A stretch of 64,000 bases of DNA, from contig NZ_BAABBR010000001.1 of the NCBI RefSeq assembly GCF_039538065.1, positions 844,501 through 908,500 on the forward strand, written 5' to 3'. A program made the position numbers and the translations under genes. Origin of the DNA: Sphingomonas rosea. GTDB taxonomy: Bacteria; Pseudomonadota; Alphaproteobacteria; Sphingomonadales; Sphingomonadaceae. Below the pieces are notes generated by a model. The model was not told the origin of the DNA, searched no databases, and saw only the letters and a program-made list of their open reading frames with translations. Below, one piece after another: positions 33,837 through 42,536 of the stretch; positions within the stretch are counted from its first letter, which is position 1; every line of letters begins with the position of its first letter.

Positions 33837-35657
33837 CTATTCCGCCGCTTGCGCCTCTTCCTCGCGCTCGGCCTGCTGGCGGGCCCACATGTCGGCGTAG
33901 AGTCCGTTCCGGCGGAGGAGGTCGGCGTGGCTGCCTTCTTCCGCGACCCTGCCGCCGTCGAGGACCACGATCCGGTCGGCGTCCACCACCGTCGAGAGGC
34001 GGTGCGCGATGGTGATGGTGGTGCGGCCGGTCGAGACCCCGCGCAATGTGTCGAGGATCGCTTCCTCGGTCCGGCTGTCGAGCGCGCTGGTCGCCTCGTC
34101 GAGGATCAGGATCGGCGGGTTCTTGACCAGGGTCCGCGCGATCGCGACGCGCTGCTTTTCGCCGCCCGAGAGCTTGAGGCCCCGCTCGCCCACCCGGCTG
34201 TCGAAGCCGTCGGGGAGCGCGCGGACGAAGCCGTCGAGCGCCGCGCCGCTGGCCGCCGCGGCGACATCCTCGCTGCTCGCCTCGTCGCGCCCGTAGGCGA
34301 TGTTGTAGCCGAGCGTGTCGTTGAACAGCACGGTGTCCTGCGGCACGATTCCGATCGCGGCGCGTAACGACGCCTGGCTGACCTGCGAAATGTCCTGCCC
34401 GTCGATGGTAATCCGCCCGGCTAACGGATCGTAGAAGCGGAACAGGAGGCGGGCGAGGGTCGACTTGCCCGCGCCGCTCGGCCCCACCACCGCCACCGTC
34501 TGGCCGGCCGGCACGTCGAGCGTCAGGCCCTTCAGGATGTCGCGCCCGTCTTCATAACCGAAACGGACGTCTTCGAACCGGACATGGCCCCGTTCCACGT
34601 GGAGCGGCGGCGCGTTCGGAACGTCGCTGACTTCCTCGGGCGTGTCGAGCAGCCGGAACATCTCGTCCATGTCGGTCAGCCCCTGCCGGATCGTCCGGTA
34701 GACGGTGCCGAGCATGTCGAGGGGCCGGAAGAGCTGGGTCAGCAGCGCGTTCACCACGACCAAGTCGCCGGTCGAGAATTGCCCGCGGCTCCAGCCCCAG
34801 ACCGTATAGGCCATCGCCCCGCCCATCAGCAGGTTGGTGATCAGGCTCTGCCCGATGTTCATCGCCGCGAGGCTGGTCTCGATCTTGACGGTCGACTTGG
34901 CGAGATTCTGGACGGCGCGGCCGTAGAGCTTCCGTTCGCGCTCCTCGGCGTTGAAATATTTGACCGTCTCGAAGTTGAGCAGGCTGTCGACCGCCCGCGC
35001 GGTGGTGGCGGTGTCGTGCTCGGTCCATTGCTCGCGCAGCCGGACGCGCCAGTCGGTGACGGCCTTGGTGAACCAGATGTAGGCGACCACCGCGACCGCG
35101 GTCGCCGCGACCAGCCCGGGCCCGAACTGGATCCAGAACAGCACCGCGACGATGCCGAGCTGGAGGATCGTCGGGGCGAGATTGAACAGGAGGAAATAGA
35201 GCATCATGTCGATGCTCTTGCTTCCCCGCTCGATGATCTTGGTCACCGCGCCGGTGCGCCGCTCGAGGTGGAAGCGCAGCGACAGGCCGTGCAAATGCGC
35301 GAAGGTCCGCTCGGACAGGACCCGCGTCGCTTCCTGGCCGACCGTCTCGAAGATGCCGTTGCGCAGATTGTCGAGGAGCACGCCGCCGAAGCGGGCGAGC
35401 GCGAAGGCCGCGACCAGCGCCAGCGCCACCGAGGCCGCGTCGCGTCGTCCGCCCGCCATGGCGTCGACCGCGCCGCCGAAGGCCTTGGGGAGGACGATGG
35501 TGGTGACGGTGATCGACAGGACCACCATCAGGAAAGAGGCGACGACGCGCACCTTGAGCCCCGGCTGACCCGCCGGCCACAGATAGGGCAGGAAGCGCAG
35601 CAGGACCTTGAAGCCGCTGCGTTCGCGGTTGGTCAGTCGTTCGGTGGCGGGAGGCAT
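33837..35657 (-). CDS. Atm1-type ABC exporter (fused permease and ATPase)
   Basis: 606 residues: six transmembrane helices (about 30-320), then a nucleotide-binding domain with Walker A VGPSGAGKS, signature LSGGEKQR, Walker B ILILDEATSALD and switch His IAHRLST. It closely follows the layout of Novosphingobium Atm1 and mitochondrial Atm1/ABCB7, which export glutathione persulfide or related species and give heavy-metal tolerance. The same substrate is likely but inferred. The ATG at 35657 gives the family N-terminus (MPPATERLT). Confidence 0.88.
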   Translation of the reverse strand: MPPATERLTNRERSGFKVLLRFLPYLWPAGQPGLKVRVVASFLMVVLSITVTTIVLPKAFGGAVDAMAGGRRDAASVALALVAAFALARFGGVLLDNLRNGIFETVGQEATRVLSERTFAHLHGLSLRFHLERRTGAVTKIIERGSKSIDMMLYFLLFNLAPTILQLGIVAVLFWIQFGPGLVAATAVAVVAYIWFTKAVTDWRVRLREQWTEHDTATTARAVDSLLNFETVKYFNAEERERKLYGRAVQNLAKSTVKIETSLAAMNIGQSLITNLLMGGAMAYTVWGWSRGQFSTGDLVVVNALLTQLFRPLDMLGTVYRTIRQGLTDMDEMFRLLDTPEEVSDVPNAPPLHVERGHVRFEDVRFGYEDGRDILKGLTLDVPAGQTVAVVGPSGAGKSTLARLLFRFYDPLAGRITIDGQDISQVSQASLRAAIGIVPQDTVLFNDTLGYNIAYGRDEASSEDVAAAASGAALDGFVRALPDGFDSRVGERGLKLSGGEKQRVAIARTLVKNPPILILDEATSALDSRTEEAILDTLRGVSTGRTTITIAHRLSTVVDADRIVVLDGGRVAEEGSHADLLRRNGLYADMWARQQAEREEEAQAAE

Positions 35658-35773
35658 CTACCCCCAAAGGTAGGTTCGCCATGCCCCCCTTGCAAACGCG
35701 GGGATGAAACGACTGGAACCGCACGTTTATTTTCCCGTTCTGACAAGCAAGTCACCTTGCGGGGTTAAGCATC

Positions 35774-36022
35774 ATGGGTCCGGTTACGTATCTCATTGCC
35801 ATTCTGGGTTGCGCCGACGGCGGCGCCTCGTGCAGCCAGGTCGCGCAGGCGCCGGCCCGCTACGAGAGCGCCGCGGCCTGCGAAGCCGCCACCGGCGACG
35901 TCCTCGCCGCCAATTCGGACCTCGACTTTCCCACCCTCCTCGCCCGTTGCCAGGCGACCAAGTCGCCGGCCGCCGCCGAGCGTGCGCCCGTCCGCAAGGG
36001 CGCGGTGGTGAAGGAAGGCTAA
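35774..36022 (+). CDS. Small exported hypothetical protein
   Basis: 82 residues. The N-terminal hydrophobic stretch VTYLIAILGCADGGASC is short for a signal peptide but could act as one. Four cysteines (C13, C20, C36 and one in LARCQATK) suggest disulfides or a periplasmic location. The tail is Ala/Lys-rich. It lies 5 bp before the SDR gene and is probably co-transcribed with it. Family unknown. Confidence 0.5.
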   Translation: MGPVTYLIAILGCADGGASCSQVAQAPARYESAAACEAATGDVLAANSDLDFPTLLARCQATKSPAAAERAPVRKGAVVKEG

Positions 36023-36027
36023 GTATA

Positions 36028-36885
36028 ATGGCCGAAGTCCTCGATCCGCCGATCCACGAAGAGCCCAAGCTTCCGGGTAGCGAGCGTGAGCTCGACCCCA
36101 AGCCCGAATGGCAACCGCGCTACGCGGGATCGGGGCGGTTGAAGGACAAGGTCGCGATCGTGACCGGCGCCGACAGCGGCATCGGCCGCGCGGTCGCGGT
36201 CCTGTTCGCGCGCGAGGGTGCCGACGTCGCGATCCTCTACCTCGACGAGCATGACGATGCCGCTGACACGAAGAAGTTCATCGAGGCCGAGGGCCGCCGC
36301 GCCATCTGCATTCCGGGCGATCTCGGCAGTCGCGATCATTGCTTCCGCGCGGTCAGCCAAGTCGTCGACACGTTCGGCAAGCTCGACGTCCTCGTCAACA
36401 ATGCCGGCGAGCAGCATCCCGACGAGAAGATCGAGGACATCACCGAGGAGCAGCTTCGCCGTACCTTCCAGAGCAACATCTTCTCGATGTTCTTCATGAC
36501 GCAGGCCGCGATGCCGCACCTCAAAGACGGCGCAACGATCGTCAACTGCACCTCGGAGACGATGTACAAGGGCGCGCCGATCCTGCTCGATTATTCGTCC
36601 ACCAAGGGCGCGATCACGGCGTTCACCCGGAGCCTCGCCCAGAACCTGGTCGAGCAGGGCATTCGCGTGAACGGCGTGGCGCCGGGCCCGATCTGGACCC
36701 CGCTCAATCCGTTCGGCGGCCAGCCGCCCGAGAAGATGCCCGAATTCGGCAAGAACACGCCGATGAAAAGGCCGGGCCAACCCAATGAGGTCGCCCCGGC
36801 CTTCCTGTTCCTCGCGTGCGAGGATTCAAGCTACATGACCGGACAGGTGCTCCACCCCGACGGTGGCAACACCATGTCCAGCTAG
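36028..36885 (+). CDS. Short-chain dehydrogenase/reductase (general-stress type)
   Basis: 285 residues. An N-terminal extension of about 38 residues (PPIHEEPKLPGSERELDPKPEW) is typical of the YdaD/YhdF general-stress SDR group. Cofactor motif TGADSGIG, NNAG, catalytic Ser (in VNCTSET) and YSSTKG. The substrate is unknown. The ATG at 36028 comes just after the small exported gene; the frame from 35704 is not supported upstream. Confidence 0.85.
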   Translation: MAEVLDPPIHEEPKLPGSERELDPKPEWQPRYAGSGRLKDKVAIVTGADSGIGRAVAVLFAREGADVAILYLDEHDDAADTKKFIEAEGRRAICIPGDLGSRDHCFRAVSQVVDTFGKLDVLVNNAGEQHPDEKIEDITEEQLRRTFQSNIFSMFFMTQAAMPHLKDGATIVNCTSETMYKGAPILLDYSSTKGAITAFTRSLAQNLVEQGIRVNGVAPGPIWTPLNPFGGQPPEKMPEFGKNTPMKRPGQPNEVAPAFLFLACEDSSYMTGQVLHPDGGNTMSS

Positions 36886-36889
36886 AGGC

Positions 36890-37408
36890 TCACTGATAGG
36901 CGACCTGAATGTCGAGCGTGCCCGTGTAGAGGCCGTCGGCCTGGGTCGAGCTGAAGCTCAGCGTTCCGCCGACCTCGAAGATCTTGCCCGGGTTGCCGCT
37001 GTTGTCGACCGTGACGCTCGACGGGAAGGTCGGGGTCAGGGTGAGCGTGCCGCCGGCACCGTTGCTCATCGACACGGTCGGCGTCGCCGAGGTGATCAGC
37101 GCGACGTTGTTGTTCGAGCCGACGACGCGATACTGCGCCGTACTGAAGGTGCCCGAGCAGGTCAGACCGCCGGTGGTGCCGCAGGTCCGGCCCGACGGCG
37201 TGATCGCGACGGTGTCCGAACCGGTGAAGGTGCCGACGAGCACGTTGCCGAACACGAGGTTGCGAAGGCCGGTCAGCTGGAGCGGCTTCATCACGTTGAC
37301 CGTTGCGGTCGGCTTGGCGCCGGTGACGCTGACCTGCTGCGCGGCAGCGGGTGTGGCGAAGGCGAGGAAGGCAGTCAGGGCGGCAGCGCCCTTCAGGAAG
37401 TTACGCAT
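36890..37408 (-). CDS. DUF4402 secreted protein 3
   Basis: 172 residues with a clear signal peptide ending PAAA-Q (about residue 23). Mature part: LRNLVFGNVLVGTF, a two-cysteine strand region (RTCGTTGGLTCSG), and the family ending ADGLYTGTLDIQVAYQ. The start is the ATG at 37408 (MRNFLKGAAALT); the frame from 37462 has no signal-peptide logic. A TGTGGGGG leader and element B lie upstream. It ends 4 bp from the convergent SDR stop. Confidence 0.8.
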   Translation of the reverse strand: MRNFLKGAAALTAFLAFATPAAAQQVSVTGAKPTATVNVMKPLQLTGLRNLVFGNVLVGTFTGSDTVAITPSGRTCGTTGGLTCSGTFSTAQYRVVGSNNNVALITSATPTVSMSNGAGGTLTLTPTFPSSVTVDNSGNPGKIFEVGGTLSFSSTQADGLYTGTLDIQVAYQ

Positions 37409-37484
37409 ATTGGTCGACCCCCACAGTCGGTTTCTGGTAACTGCCTCGTTAACCCCAACCACTTACCGACCCGTTCGATTGCAT

Positions 37485-37503
37485 GGTTACCGGGCCGTTT
37501 ACC
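37485..37503 (-). promoter_or_regulatory. Operator-like element B upstream of DUF4402 gene 3
   Basis: On the minus strand the 19 bases read GGTAAACGGCCCGGTAACC, matching GGTAAA-N8-T(A/T)ACC. It lies 77-95 bp before the start at 37408, in the only gap between the two DUF4402 genes. A GTTAAC hexamer is at 37448-37453. Confidence 0.5.
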
Positions 37504-37514
37504 GTTGGCCGGGA

Positions 37515-38030
37515 TCAGAGATAATCGACGGTGATCGGCACGTCGCCGCGGTAGTTTCCCTCGGCGTCGCCGCTGACGAACAGCGCGCCGCCGAAGCGAA
37601 TCCGGAGCCGGCCGTCGCTGTCGAGGCGCGGGAAGGCGGGCAGGTCACTGGTGATCGTGTCGATGCTGAGCGTGCCGCCCGAAAATCCGAATAGCTCGAT
37701 CCGCCGCGGCAGCTCGACCCTCACCGCTCGGCCCGGCTCGCCGCGGATCACGACTTCGCCATTCATCGCGCGGCCCGTCATTGGCGCCAAAGCGCCACTC
37801 GTGGTGCGGCCGCCGTCGGGCCCGACCTTGGCGGTGCCCCCGGCCGCGCCGGTCAGGATGACCCGGTCGAAGTCGAGGCTGGTCTCGACCTGAAGCGCCA
37901 TCGGCGCGGCCTGCTCCTGCGGGGCGGTCAGCGTGTCCCCGTCGCGGCACAGTCGGCACGGCCCCCCGCCGGCCAGTGCCGGGGCGGACGGCCCGAGGGC
38001 CAGGAGCAGAGCAGGCAGGATCCACCGCAT
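37515..38030 (-). CDS. DUF4402 secreted protein 4
   Basis: 171 residues with a signal peptide (MRWILPALLLALGPSAPALA). The N-terminal mature region carries C-R-L-C (GPCRLCRDG), unlike the other three. The core (LDFDRVILTGAAGG) and ending (GNYRGDVPITVDYL) are those of DUF4402. The ATG at 38030 is preferred over the upstream frame from 38111. It is upstream of, and in line with, DUF4402 gene 3, 106 bp apart. Confidence 0.78.
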   Translation of the reverse strand: MRWILPALLLALGPSAPALAGGGPCRLCRDGDTLTAPQEQAAPMALQVETSLDFDRVILTGAAGGTAKVGPDGGRTTSGALAPMTGRAMNGEVVIRGEPGRAVRVELPRRIELFGFSGGTLSIDTITSDLPAFPRLDSDGRLRIRFGGALFVSGDAEGNYRGDVPITVDYL

Positions 38031-38064
38031 GATCCGGGAAATAGGTCCACAATGGTGTAAGCTT

Positions 38065-38083
38065 GGTAAAGCCGCCGCTAACC
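38065..38083 (+). promoter_or_regulatory. Operator-like element C between DUF4402 gene 4 and msrB
   Basis: GGTAAAGCCGCCGCTAACC, 19 bases fitting GGTAAA-N8-T(A/T)ACC. It is 35-53 bp from the DUF4402 gene 4 start (38030) and 55-73 bp from the msrB start. A GTTAAC hexamer is at 38117-38122, nearer msrB. Confidence 0.5.
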
Positions 38084-38137
38084 ATTGCTCCATCGCGGTT
38101 GGACCCCACATTGTTCGTTAACAAGGAGCCTTTCACG

Positions 38138-38551
38138 ATGAGCGACGAACCCCGCACCGACACCATGCCCCAGACCGAGGAGGAATGGCGCGCCAAGCTC
38201 GGTCCCGAGCGCTACCGCATCCTGCGCGAGCATGGCACCGAGCCCGCCTGGACCGGCGCCCTCCTCGGCAACAAGGAAACGGGCGAATATGTCTGCGGCG
38301 GCTGCGGCGCGCCTTTGTTCGAGAGCGACACCAAATATGAGAGCGGCAGCGGCTGGCCGAGCTTCACCAATCCGGCCGACAACGGCGCGGTGACCGAGGT
38401 CGAGGACAACAGCTTCGGCATGCGCCGCGTCGAGGTGCGCTGCGCCAAGTGCGCCGGCCACCTCGGCCACGTCTTCCCCGACGGCCCGGGTCCGGAAGGC
38501 CTGCGCTACTGCATCAATTCGGCGAGCCTCGACTTCAAGCCGGAGAAGTAA
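38138..38551 (+). CDS. msrB: Peptide-methionine (R)-S-oxide reductase
   Basis: 137 residues. Reduces the R-form of methionine sulfoxide in proteins. Zinc cysteines are in CGGC and CAKC. The catalytic cysteine is in RYCINSASL; the GSGWPSF and GHLGHVF segments are typical. Start ATG at 38138 with ribosome site AAGGAG. It is divergent from DUF4402 gene 4. A GC-rich hairpin follows. Confidence 0.95.
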   Translation: MSDEPRTDTMPQTEEEWRAKLGPERYRILREHGTEPAWTGALLGNKETGEYVCGGCGAPLFESDTKYESGSGWPSFTNPADNGAVTEVEDNSFGMRRVEVRCAKCAGHLGHVFPDGPGPEGLRYCINSASLDFKPEK

Positions 38552-38562
38552 GCCCGTCGTCC

Positions 38563-38599
38563 GGGAGGCGGCCTGCACGCGACACCCTTGCCGCCTCCC
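38563..38599 (+). terminator. GC-rich hairpin after msrB
   Basis: GGGAGGCGGC (38563-38572) and GCCGCCTCCC (38590-38599) are a perfect 10-bp stem with a 17-nt loop. No T-run follows, so full intrinsic termination is uncertain. It separates msrB from the PBP gene. Confidence 0.45.
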
Positions 38600-38625
38600 C
38601 CGCAACGTCCTAACCCTTCGCGTCC

Positions 38626-40776
38626 ATGGCGAAACAGCCCGTTCGTCCGCGCCCCGCGCCGGCTCCCACTTCCTCCGGCATCGGCGGGTTCCTCATGGGC
38701 CTTGTCAAATGGGGGATCGTCGCCGCGCTGGTCGGCCTGGTCGTGCTCGGGGTGGCGGTCAGCGTCGCCTACACCCAGCTCCCATCCTACCAGAACCTGT
38801 CGAACCGCACCGACCTCGGCCAGAACATCCGGGTCCGCTCGGCCGACGGCAAGCTGCTGGTCCAGCTCGGCCCCAACCTCGGCGAATGGATCCCCTACGA
38901 CCAGATTCCCGCGACGATGCGCGCGGCGATGATCGCGGTCGAGGACAAGCGCTTCCGCAGCCACCCCGGTGTCGACCCGATCGGCATGGCGCGCTCGGTC
39001 AAGGTCCGCCTCCAGACCGGTCGCTTCAGCCAGGGTGGCTCGACCATCACCCAGCAGCTCGCCCGCAACATCTTCCTCAACAACAGCCGCAACTTCGGCC
39101 GCAAGCTCAAGGAAGCCGTGCTGGCGCTCGCGCTCGAGGCCAAGTTCAGCAAGAACCAGATCCTCGAGCTCTATCTCAACCGGGTCTATTTCGGTGGCGG
39201 CGCCTACGGCATCGATGCCGCCAGCCGGACCTTCTTCGGCCATAGCGCCAAGCGCCTGAGCCTCGGCGAAGCGACCATCATTGCCGGCCTCGTCAAGGCG
39301 CCGAGCAACTATTCGCCCACCGCCGACGTCGAGGCTGCCCGCAGCCGCGCCGGGGTCGTCCTCCAGTCGATGGTCGAAAACGGCTTCGTCTCGGCCAGCG
39401 CGGCCGCCAATGTCGACCCGGCGCAGATCGTCGTCCAGCAGGGCGCCAAGCAGAACAGCATCCGCTACTTCACCGACTGGGCGCTGCCGCAGCTCGACAC
39501 GCTGATCGACGAGACCAGCGAGCCGATCGAGGTCTGGACCACGCTCGACACGGGCATGCAATTCGCCGCCGACCGCGCGATCAATGCCAATGCGCCGAAG
39601 GGGGCACAGGGCGCGCTGGTGGCCCTCGACCGCGACGGGGCCGTCCGAGCGATGATCGGCGGGCGCGACTATGTCAGCAGCATCTACAATCGCGCGACCC
39701 AGGCGAAGCGTCAGCCGGGCTCGTCGTTCAAGCTGTTCGTCTATCTCGCGGCGCTCGAAAGCGGCATGAAGCCGACCACCACGCTGGTCGACGAGCCGGT
39801 CGATGTCGAAGGCTGGAAGCCGCGCAATTCGACCCGCACCAACCTGGGGCCCGTCAGCCTGCGCGAGGCCTTCGCCCGCTCGATCAACACGATCAGCGCC
39901 AAGATCGGCGCGCAGCTCGGCTTCGGCACCATCGCCGACATGGCCCGGCGCTTCGGCATCACCTCGCCGCTCTCGACCTATCCCTCGATGGTGCTCGGCA
40001 CCTCCGACGTCCGCCTGATCGAGATGACCCGCGCCTTCGCCTCGGTCGCGGCGCAGGGCGTTTCGGTCAGCCCCTATGCGATCACCCGCGTGACCAGCTC
40101 GGACGGACGCCTGCTCTACCGCCATGCCCCCGAGGAGCAGCGCACACTCGTCGCCCCGTGGGTCGCGGCGGGCATGACCGACCTCCTCCAGACCGCGGTG
40201 ATGAGCGGCACCGGCCGCGCGGCGCAGATCGGACGCCCGGTCGCGGGCAAGACCGGCACGACCCAGTCGAACAAGGACGGCTGGTTCATCGGCTTCTCGA
40301 GCGGGATCACCGCCGGCGTGTGGATGGGCCGCGACGACGCGCGCGCCATTTCGGGCCTTCAGGGCGGCACCGCGCCCGCCCGCGCGTTCCACGACTTCAT
40401 GGTCAAGGCGGTCGCCAATCGCCCGGTCGAACAGTTCCAGACCGAAGTGCCGATGCCCGACTGGCAGCTCGAGCCCGGGGAGGAATCCTATACCGGCAAC
40501 GAGCTCGCGCCGTTCGAGCCGCAGGTCGATGCCGACGGCAATCCGATCGATCCGTCGGTCGGTGCCGATCCGCTGGGACCGCAGCCGGGCACGACCAATC
40601 CGCCCGAGCCAGCGCCGCCGGGGCAGCCGACCGAGATTGACCGAATCTTCACCGGCGATCCCGCGCCCGGCGACCGGCCGCAGCCCGCACCGGTCCCGCG
40701 CGAGCGGCCGACCCTGCCGCCGCCCTCAGCCCCGGCCGAGAGCCCGCAACGCAGGCCCGAGCCGGCGCAATTCTGA
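38626..40776 (+). CDS. Class A penicillin-binding protein (PBP1A type)
   Basis: 716 residues. One transmembrane anchor (about 28-50). A GT51 glycosyltransferase domain with EDKRF and GGSTITQQLARN. A transpeptidase domain with PGSSFKLF (active-site Ser in SxxK), SIN and KTGTT. A Pro-rich C-terminal tail of about 100 residues. It polymerises and cross-links peptidoglycan in the periplasm. mrcA-type, but no pilus or division genes adjoin. Its last 51 bases overlap the convergent metallopeptidase gene. Confidence 0.93.
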   Translation: MAKQPVRPRPAPAPTSSGIGGFLMGLVKWGIVAALVGLVVLGVAVSVAYTQLPSYQNLSNRTDLGQNIRVRSADGKLLVQLGPNLGEWIPYDQIPATMRAAMIAVEDKRFRSHPGVDPIGMARSVKVRLQTGRFSQGGSTITQQLARNIFLNNSRNFGRKLKEAVLALALEAKFSKNQILELYLNRVYFGGGAYGIDAASRTFFGHSAKRLSLGEATIIAGLVKAPSNYSPTADVEAARSRAGVVLQSMVENGFVSASAAANVDPAQIVVQQGAKQNSIRYFTDWALPQLDTLIDETSEPIEVWTTLDTGMQFAADRAINANAPKGAQGALVALDRDGAVRAMIGGRDYVSSIYNRATQAKRQPGSSFKLFVYLAALESGMKPTTTLVDEPVDVEGWKPRNSTRTNLGPVSLREAFARSINTISAKIGAQLGFGTIADMARRFGITSPLSTYPSMVLGTSDVRLIEMTRAFASVAAQGVSVSPYAITRVTSSDGRLLYRHAPEEQRTLVAPWVAAGMTDLLQTAVMSGTGRAAQIGRPVAGKTGTTQSNKDGWFIGFSSGITAGVWMGRDDARAISGLQGGTAPARAFHDFMVKAVANRPVEQFQTEVPMPDWQLEPGEESYTGNELAPFEPQVDADGNPIDPSVGADPLGPQPGTTNPPEPAPPGQPTEIDRIFTGDPAPGDRPQPAPVPRERPTLPPPSAPAESPQRRPEPAQF

Positions 40777-41418
40777 CCGCGCGGCGGCCACCGGACCGCC
40801 GTAAAGCGCTTCTTCGGCCTTCTTGAACGCCGGCGAGTGGTCCATGTGCAGCCGGTGTGCGACCTCGTGGGCGACCACGAACCGCAGGACGTCGGGCGGG
40901 GCGAGGATCAGCCGCCAGCTGTAACGGATCGCGCCCGAGGACGAGCAGCTCCCCCACCGGCTCGCCGGATCGCCGATGCTGACCGCGGTGACGGTGACGC
41001 CCGCCGCCGACGCGACCCGCGCGGTCTCGTTGCTCAAACGCTCGCGGGCGAGCGCCTTAAGCCAGCGCAGCACCGTCGGACCGAGGCTATCGGCAGGACC
41101 GCCGATCACCAATTCGTCGCCATTCACGCACACGCCGCGCCGTCCCGAAGGATCATGGCGAAGCCGGAGCGATCGTCCCTCGACCTCGATCACGGCGCCG
41201 TCGGTCAGGGGCGTCGAAGGCGGCGCGGCGTCGAGCTGGCGGTCGACCCACGCACGCTGTCCCGCGACCCAGTCGAGCGCCGCCCTTGCCGACGCGCGCC
41301 ACGGCATGGTCAGCCGGAGCAGCCGCCGGTCATGATCCATCCGCAGCCGCAGTCGCTTCGACCGGCGCAGGCGCTTCAGCTCGATCGGGACCGGAAGCCG
41401 GGGATCCTCAGAGATCAC
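40726..41418 (-). CDS. DUF45/YgjP-type M48-like metal-dependent hydrolase
   Basis: About 230 residues. Zinc motif HEVAHRLHMDHSPAF near residues 180-194, after the family's RWGSCSSSGAIRYSWRLILAPP. The role is uncertain; relatives are called UPF0758/YgjP-like peptidases. The start is the GTG at 41418, which overlaps the YcgN-type gene by 11 bases. The frame from 41736 above it is a shadow. The 3' end overlaps the PBP gene's Pro-rich tail. Confidence 0.75.
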   Translation of the reverse strand: MISEDPRLPVPIELKRLRRSKRLRLRMDHDRRLLRLTMPWRASARAALDWVAGQRAWVDRQLDAAPPSTPLTDGAVIEVEGRSLRLRHDPSGRRGVCVNGDELVIGGPADSLGPTVLRWLKALARERLSNETARVASAAGVTVTAVSIGDPASRWGSCSSSGAIRYSWRLILAPPDVLRFVVAHEVAHRLHMDHSPAFKKAEEALYGGPVAAARSELRRLGPALRALGRG

Positions 41419-41857
41419 GGTCGACGAGGTGGAATTCGAGCTCGCCCGCATCGACCTCGCTGATCGTCCAGCCGCGGGTCGACATGCCCGCCTGGTGGAC
41501 GCTCTCGCAGTCGCCACTCTCGAGATAATGCCAGTCCGGGAGCGGCTCGCCGAACGCGCGCAGCTTGTAGGCGCAGGTGCCCGGCAGCCATTCGAGCTCC
41601 TCCAGCTTGTCCTTCGACAACTGGACGCAGTCGGCCACCCACTTCTTGCGATTGGGGTAATCGGTGCACCGGCCGTTCTTCCGGTCGAGGAGCTTGCACG
41701 CGACATTGGTCGGATAGAGTTCGCCCGTGTCCGCATCCTCGAGCTTGTGGAGGCAGCAGCGGCCGCAGCCGTCGCACAGCGCCTCCCACTGCGCCGCGTC
41801 GAGCGCGGCGAGCGGCTTGTCCCACCAGCGGGCGTCGGGAGCGGTCGGCTTGTTCAT
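41408..41857 (-). CDS. YcgN-family cysteine-cluster protein
   Basis: 149 residues. Cysteines in CDGCGRCC, CKLLDRKNGRCTDYPNRKKWVADC and GTCAY give the multi-cysteine iron-sulfur-like cluster of the UPF0260/YcgN family. Function is unknown. Upstream (41858-41929) is a small palindrome and the divergent ankyrin gene. Likely co-transcribed with the overlapping DUF45 gene. Confidence 0.85.
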   Translation of the reverse strand: MNKPTAPDARWWDKPLAALDAAQWEALCDGCGRCCLHKLEDADTGELYPTNVACKLLDRKNGRCTDYPNRKKWVADCVQLSKDKLEELEWLPGTCAYKLRAFGEPLPDWHYLESGDCESVHQAGMSTRGWTISEVDAGELEFHLVDRDL

Positions 41858-41864
41858 TGGAAGC

Positions 41865-41879
41865 GCAGACTTGGTCTGC
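41865..41879. repeat. Small palindrome between the YcgN-type and ankyrin genes
   Basis: GCAGAC-TTG-GTCTGC: perfect 6-bp arms with a 3-nt centre, 8 bp from the YcgN-type start. It could be an operator or a short hairpin. The GCAGAC arm matches an arm of the islet palindromes, but the loop does not. Confidence 0.35.
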
Positions 41880-41929
41880 TATCGGCGCCCTTTCAAGCAT
41901 TTAAACATTTCGGGCGGGACAGGGACCAG

Positions 41930-42532
41930 ATGGTCAGGCGGATCTTCCTCATCGCGGCGGCGACGATTGGCATGGTGGCGACGCCGCTCGCCGCGCAGAT
42001 GAGCGAGAGCCCGAGCCTCAAGTTCCTGAAGGCGATCCGCGAGCGCGACGGCAACACCGCGACCGAACTCGTCACCGCGCAAGGCAAGGCGGTCCTCAAC
42101 GCCCGCGACGATCGCGGTGACGGGGCCATCCACATCGTCGCCGCGCGCCGCGACGCGCAATATCTGCGCTTCCTCGCGGGCAACGGGGCCGACGTCGACC
42201 TGCCCAACTTCAAGGGCGACACGGCGCTGATCATCGCCGCGCGCCTCGGCTTCGACGATGGGGTCGAGACCCTCCTTCGCGCGGGCGCGCAGGTCGACAA
42301 GACCAACCGTGCGGGCGAGACCCCGCTCATCGTCGCGGTCCAGCAGCGGCAGATGGCCACGATCAAGCTGCTCGCCGAGCATGGCGCCAACCCCGACAAG
42401 ACCGACAATGCCACCGGCCGCAGCGCGCGCGATTATGCCAAGCGCGATGCGCGCGGGCCCGAGATGATCAAGCTGATGGACGCGGCCAGGACCGCCAGGC
42501 CCAAGGCCGAGGTCGCCGGCCCCAAGTTCTGA
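41930..42532 (+). CDS. Ankyrin-repeat protein with signal peptide
   Basis: 200 residues. Signal peptide ends PLAA-Q (about residue 22). Four ankyrin-type repeats follow (DDRGDGAIHIVAARRD, NFKGDTALIIAARLGF, NRAGETPLIVAVQQRQ, NATGRSARDYAKRDARG). A periplasmic protein-protein interaction role is likely; no partner is visible. Start ATG at 41930 with a GACAGGGA ribosome site. It is convergent with mmcB (4-bp gap). Confidence 0.82.
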   Translation: MVRRIFLIAAATIGMVATPLAAQMSESPSLKFLKAIRERDGNTATELVTAQGKAVLNARDDRGDGAIHIVAARRDAQYLRFLAGNGADVDLPNFKGDTALIIAARLGFDDGVETLLRAGAQVDKTNRAGETPLIVAVQQRQMATIKLLAEHGANPDKTDNATGRSARDYAKRDARGPEMIKLMDAARTARPKAEVAGPKF

Positions 42533-42536
42533 GGGC

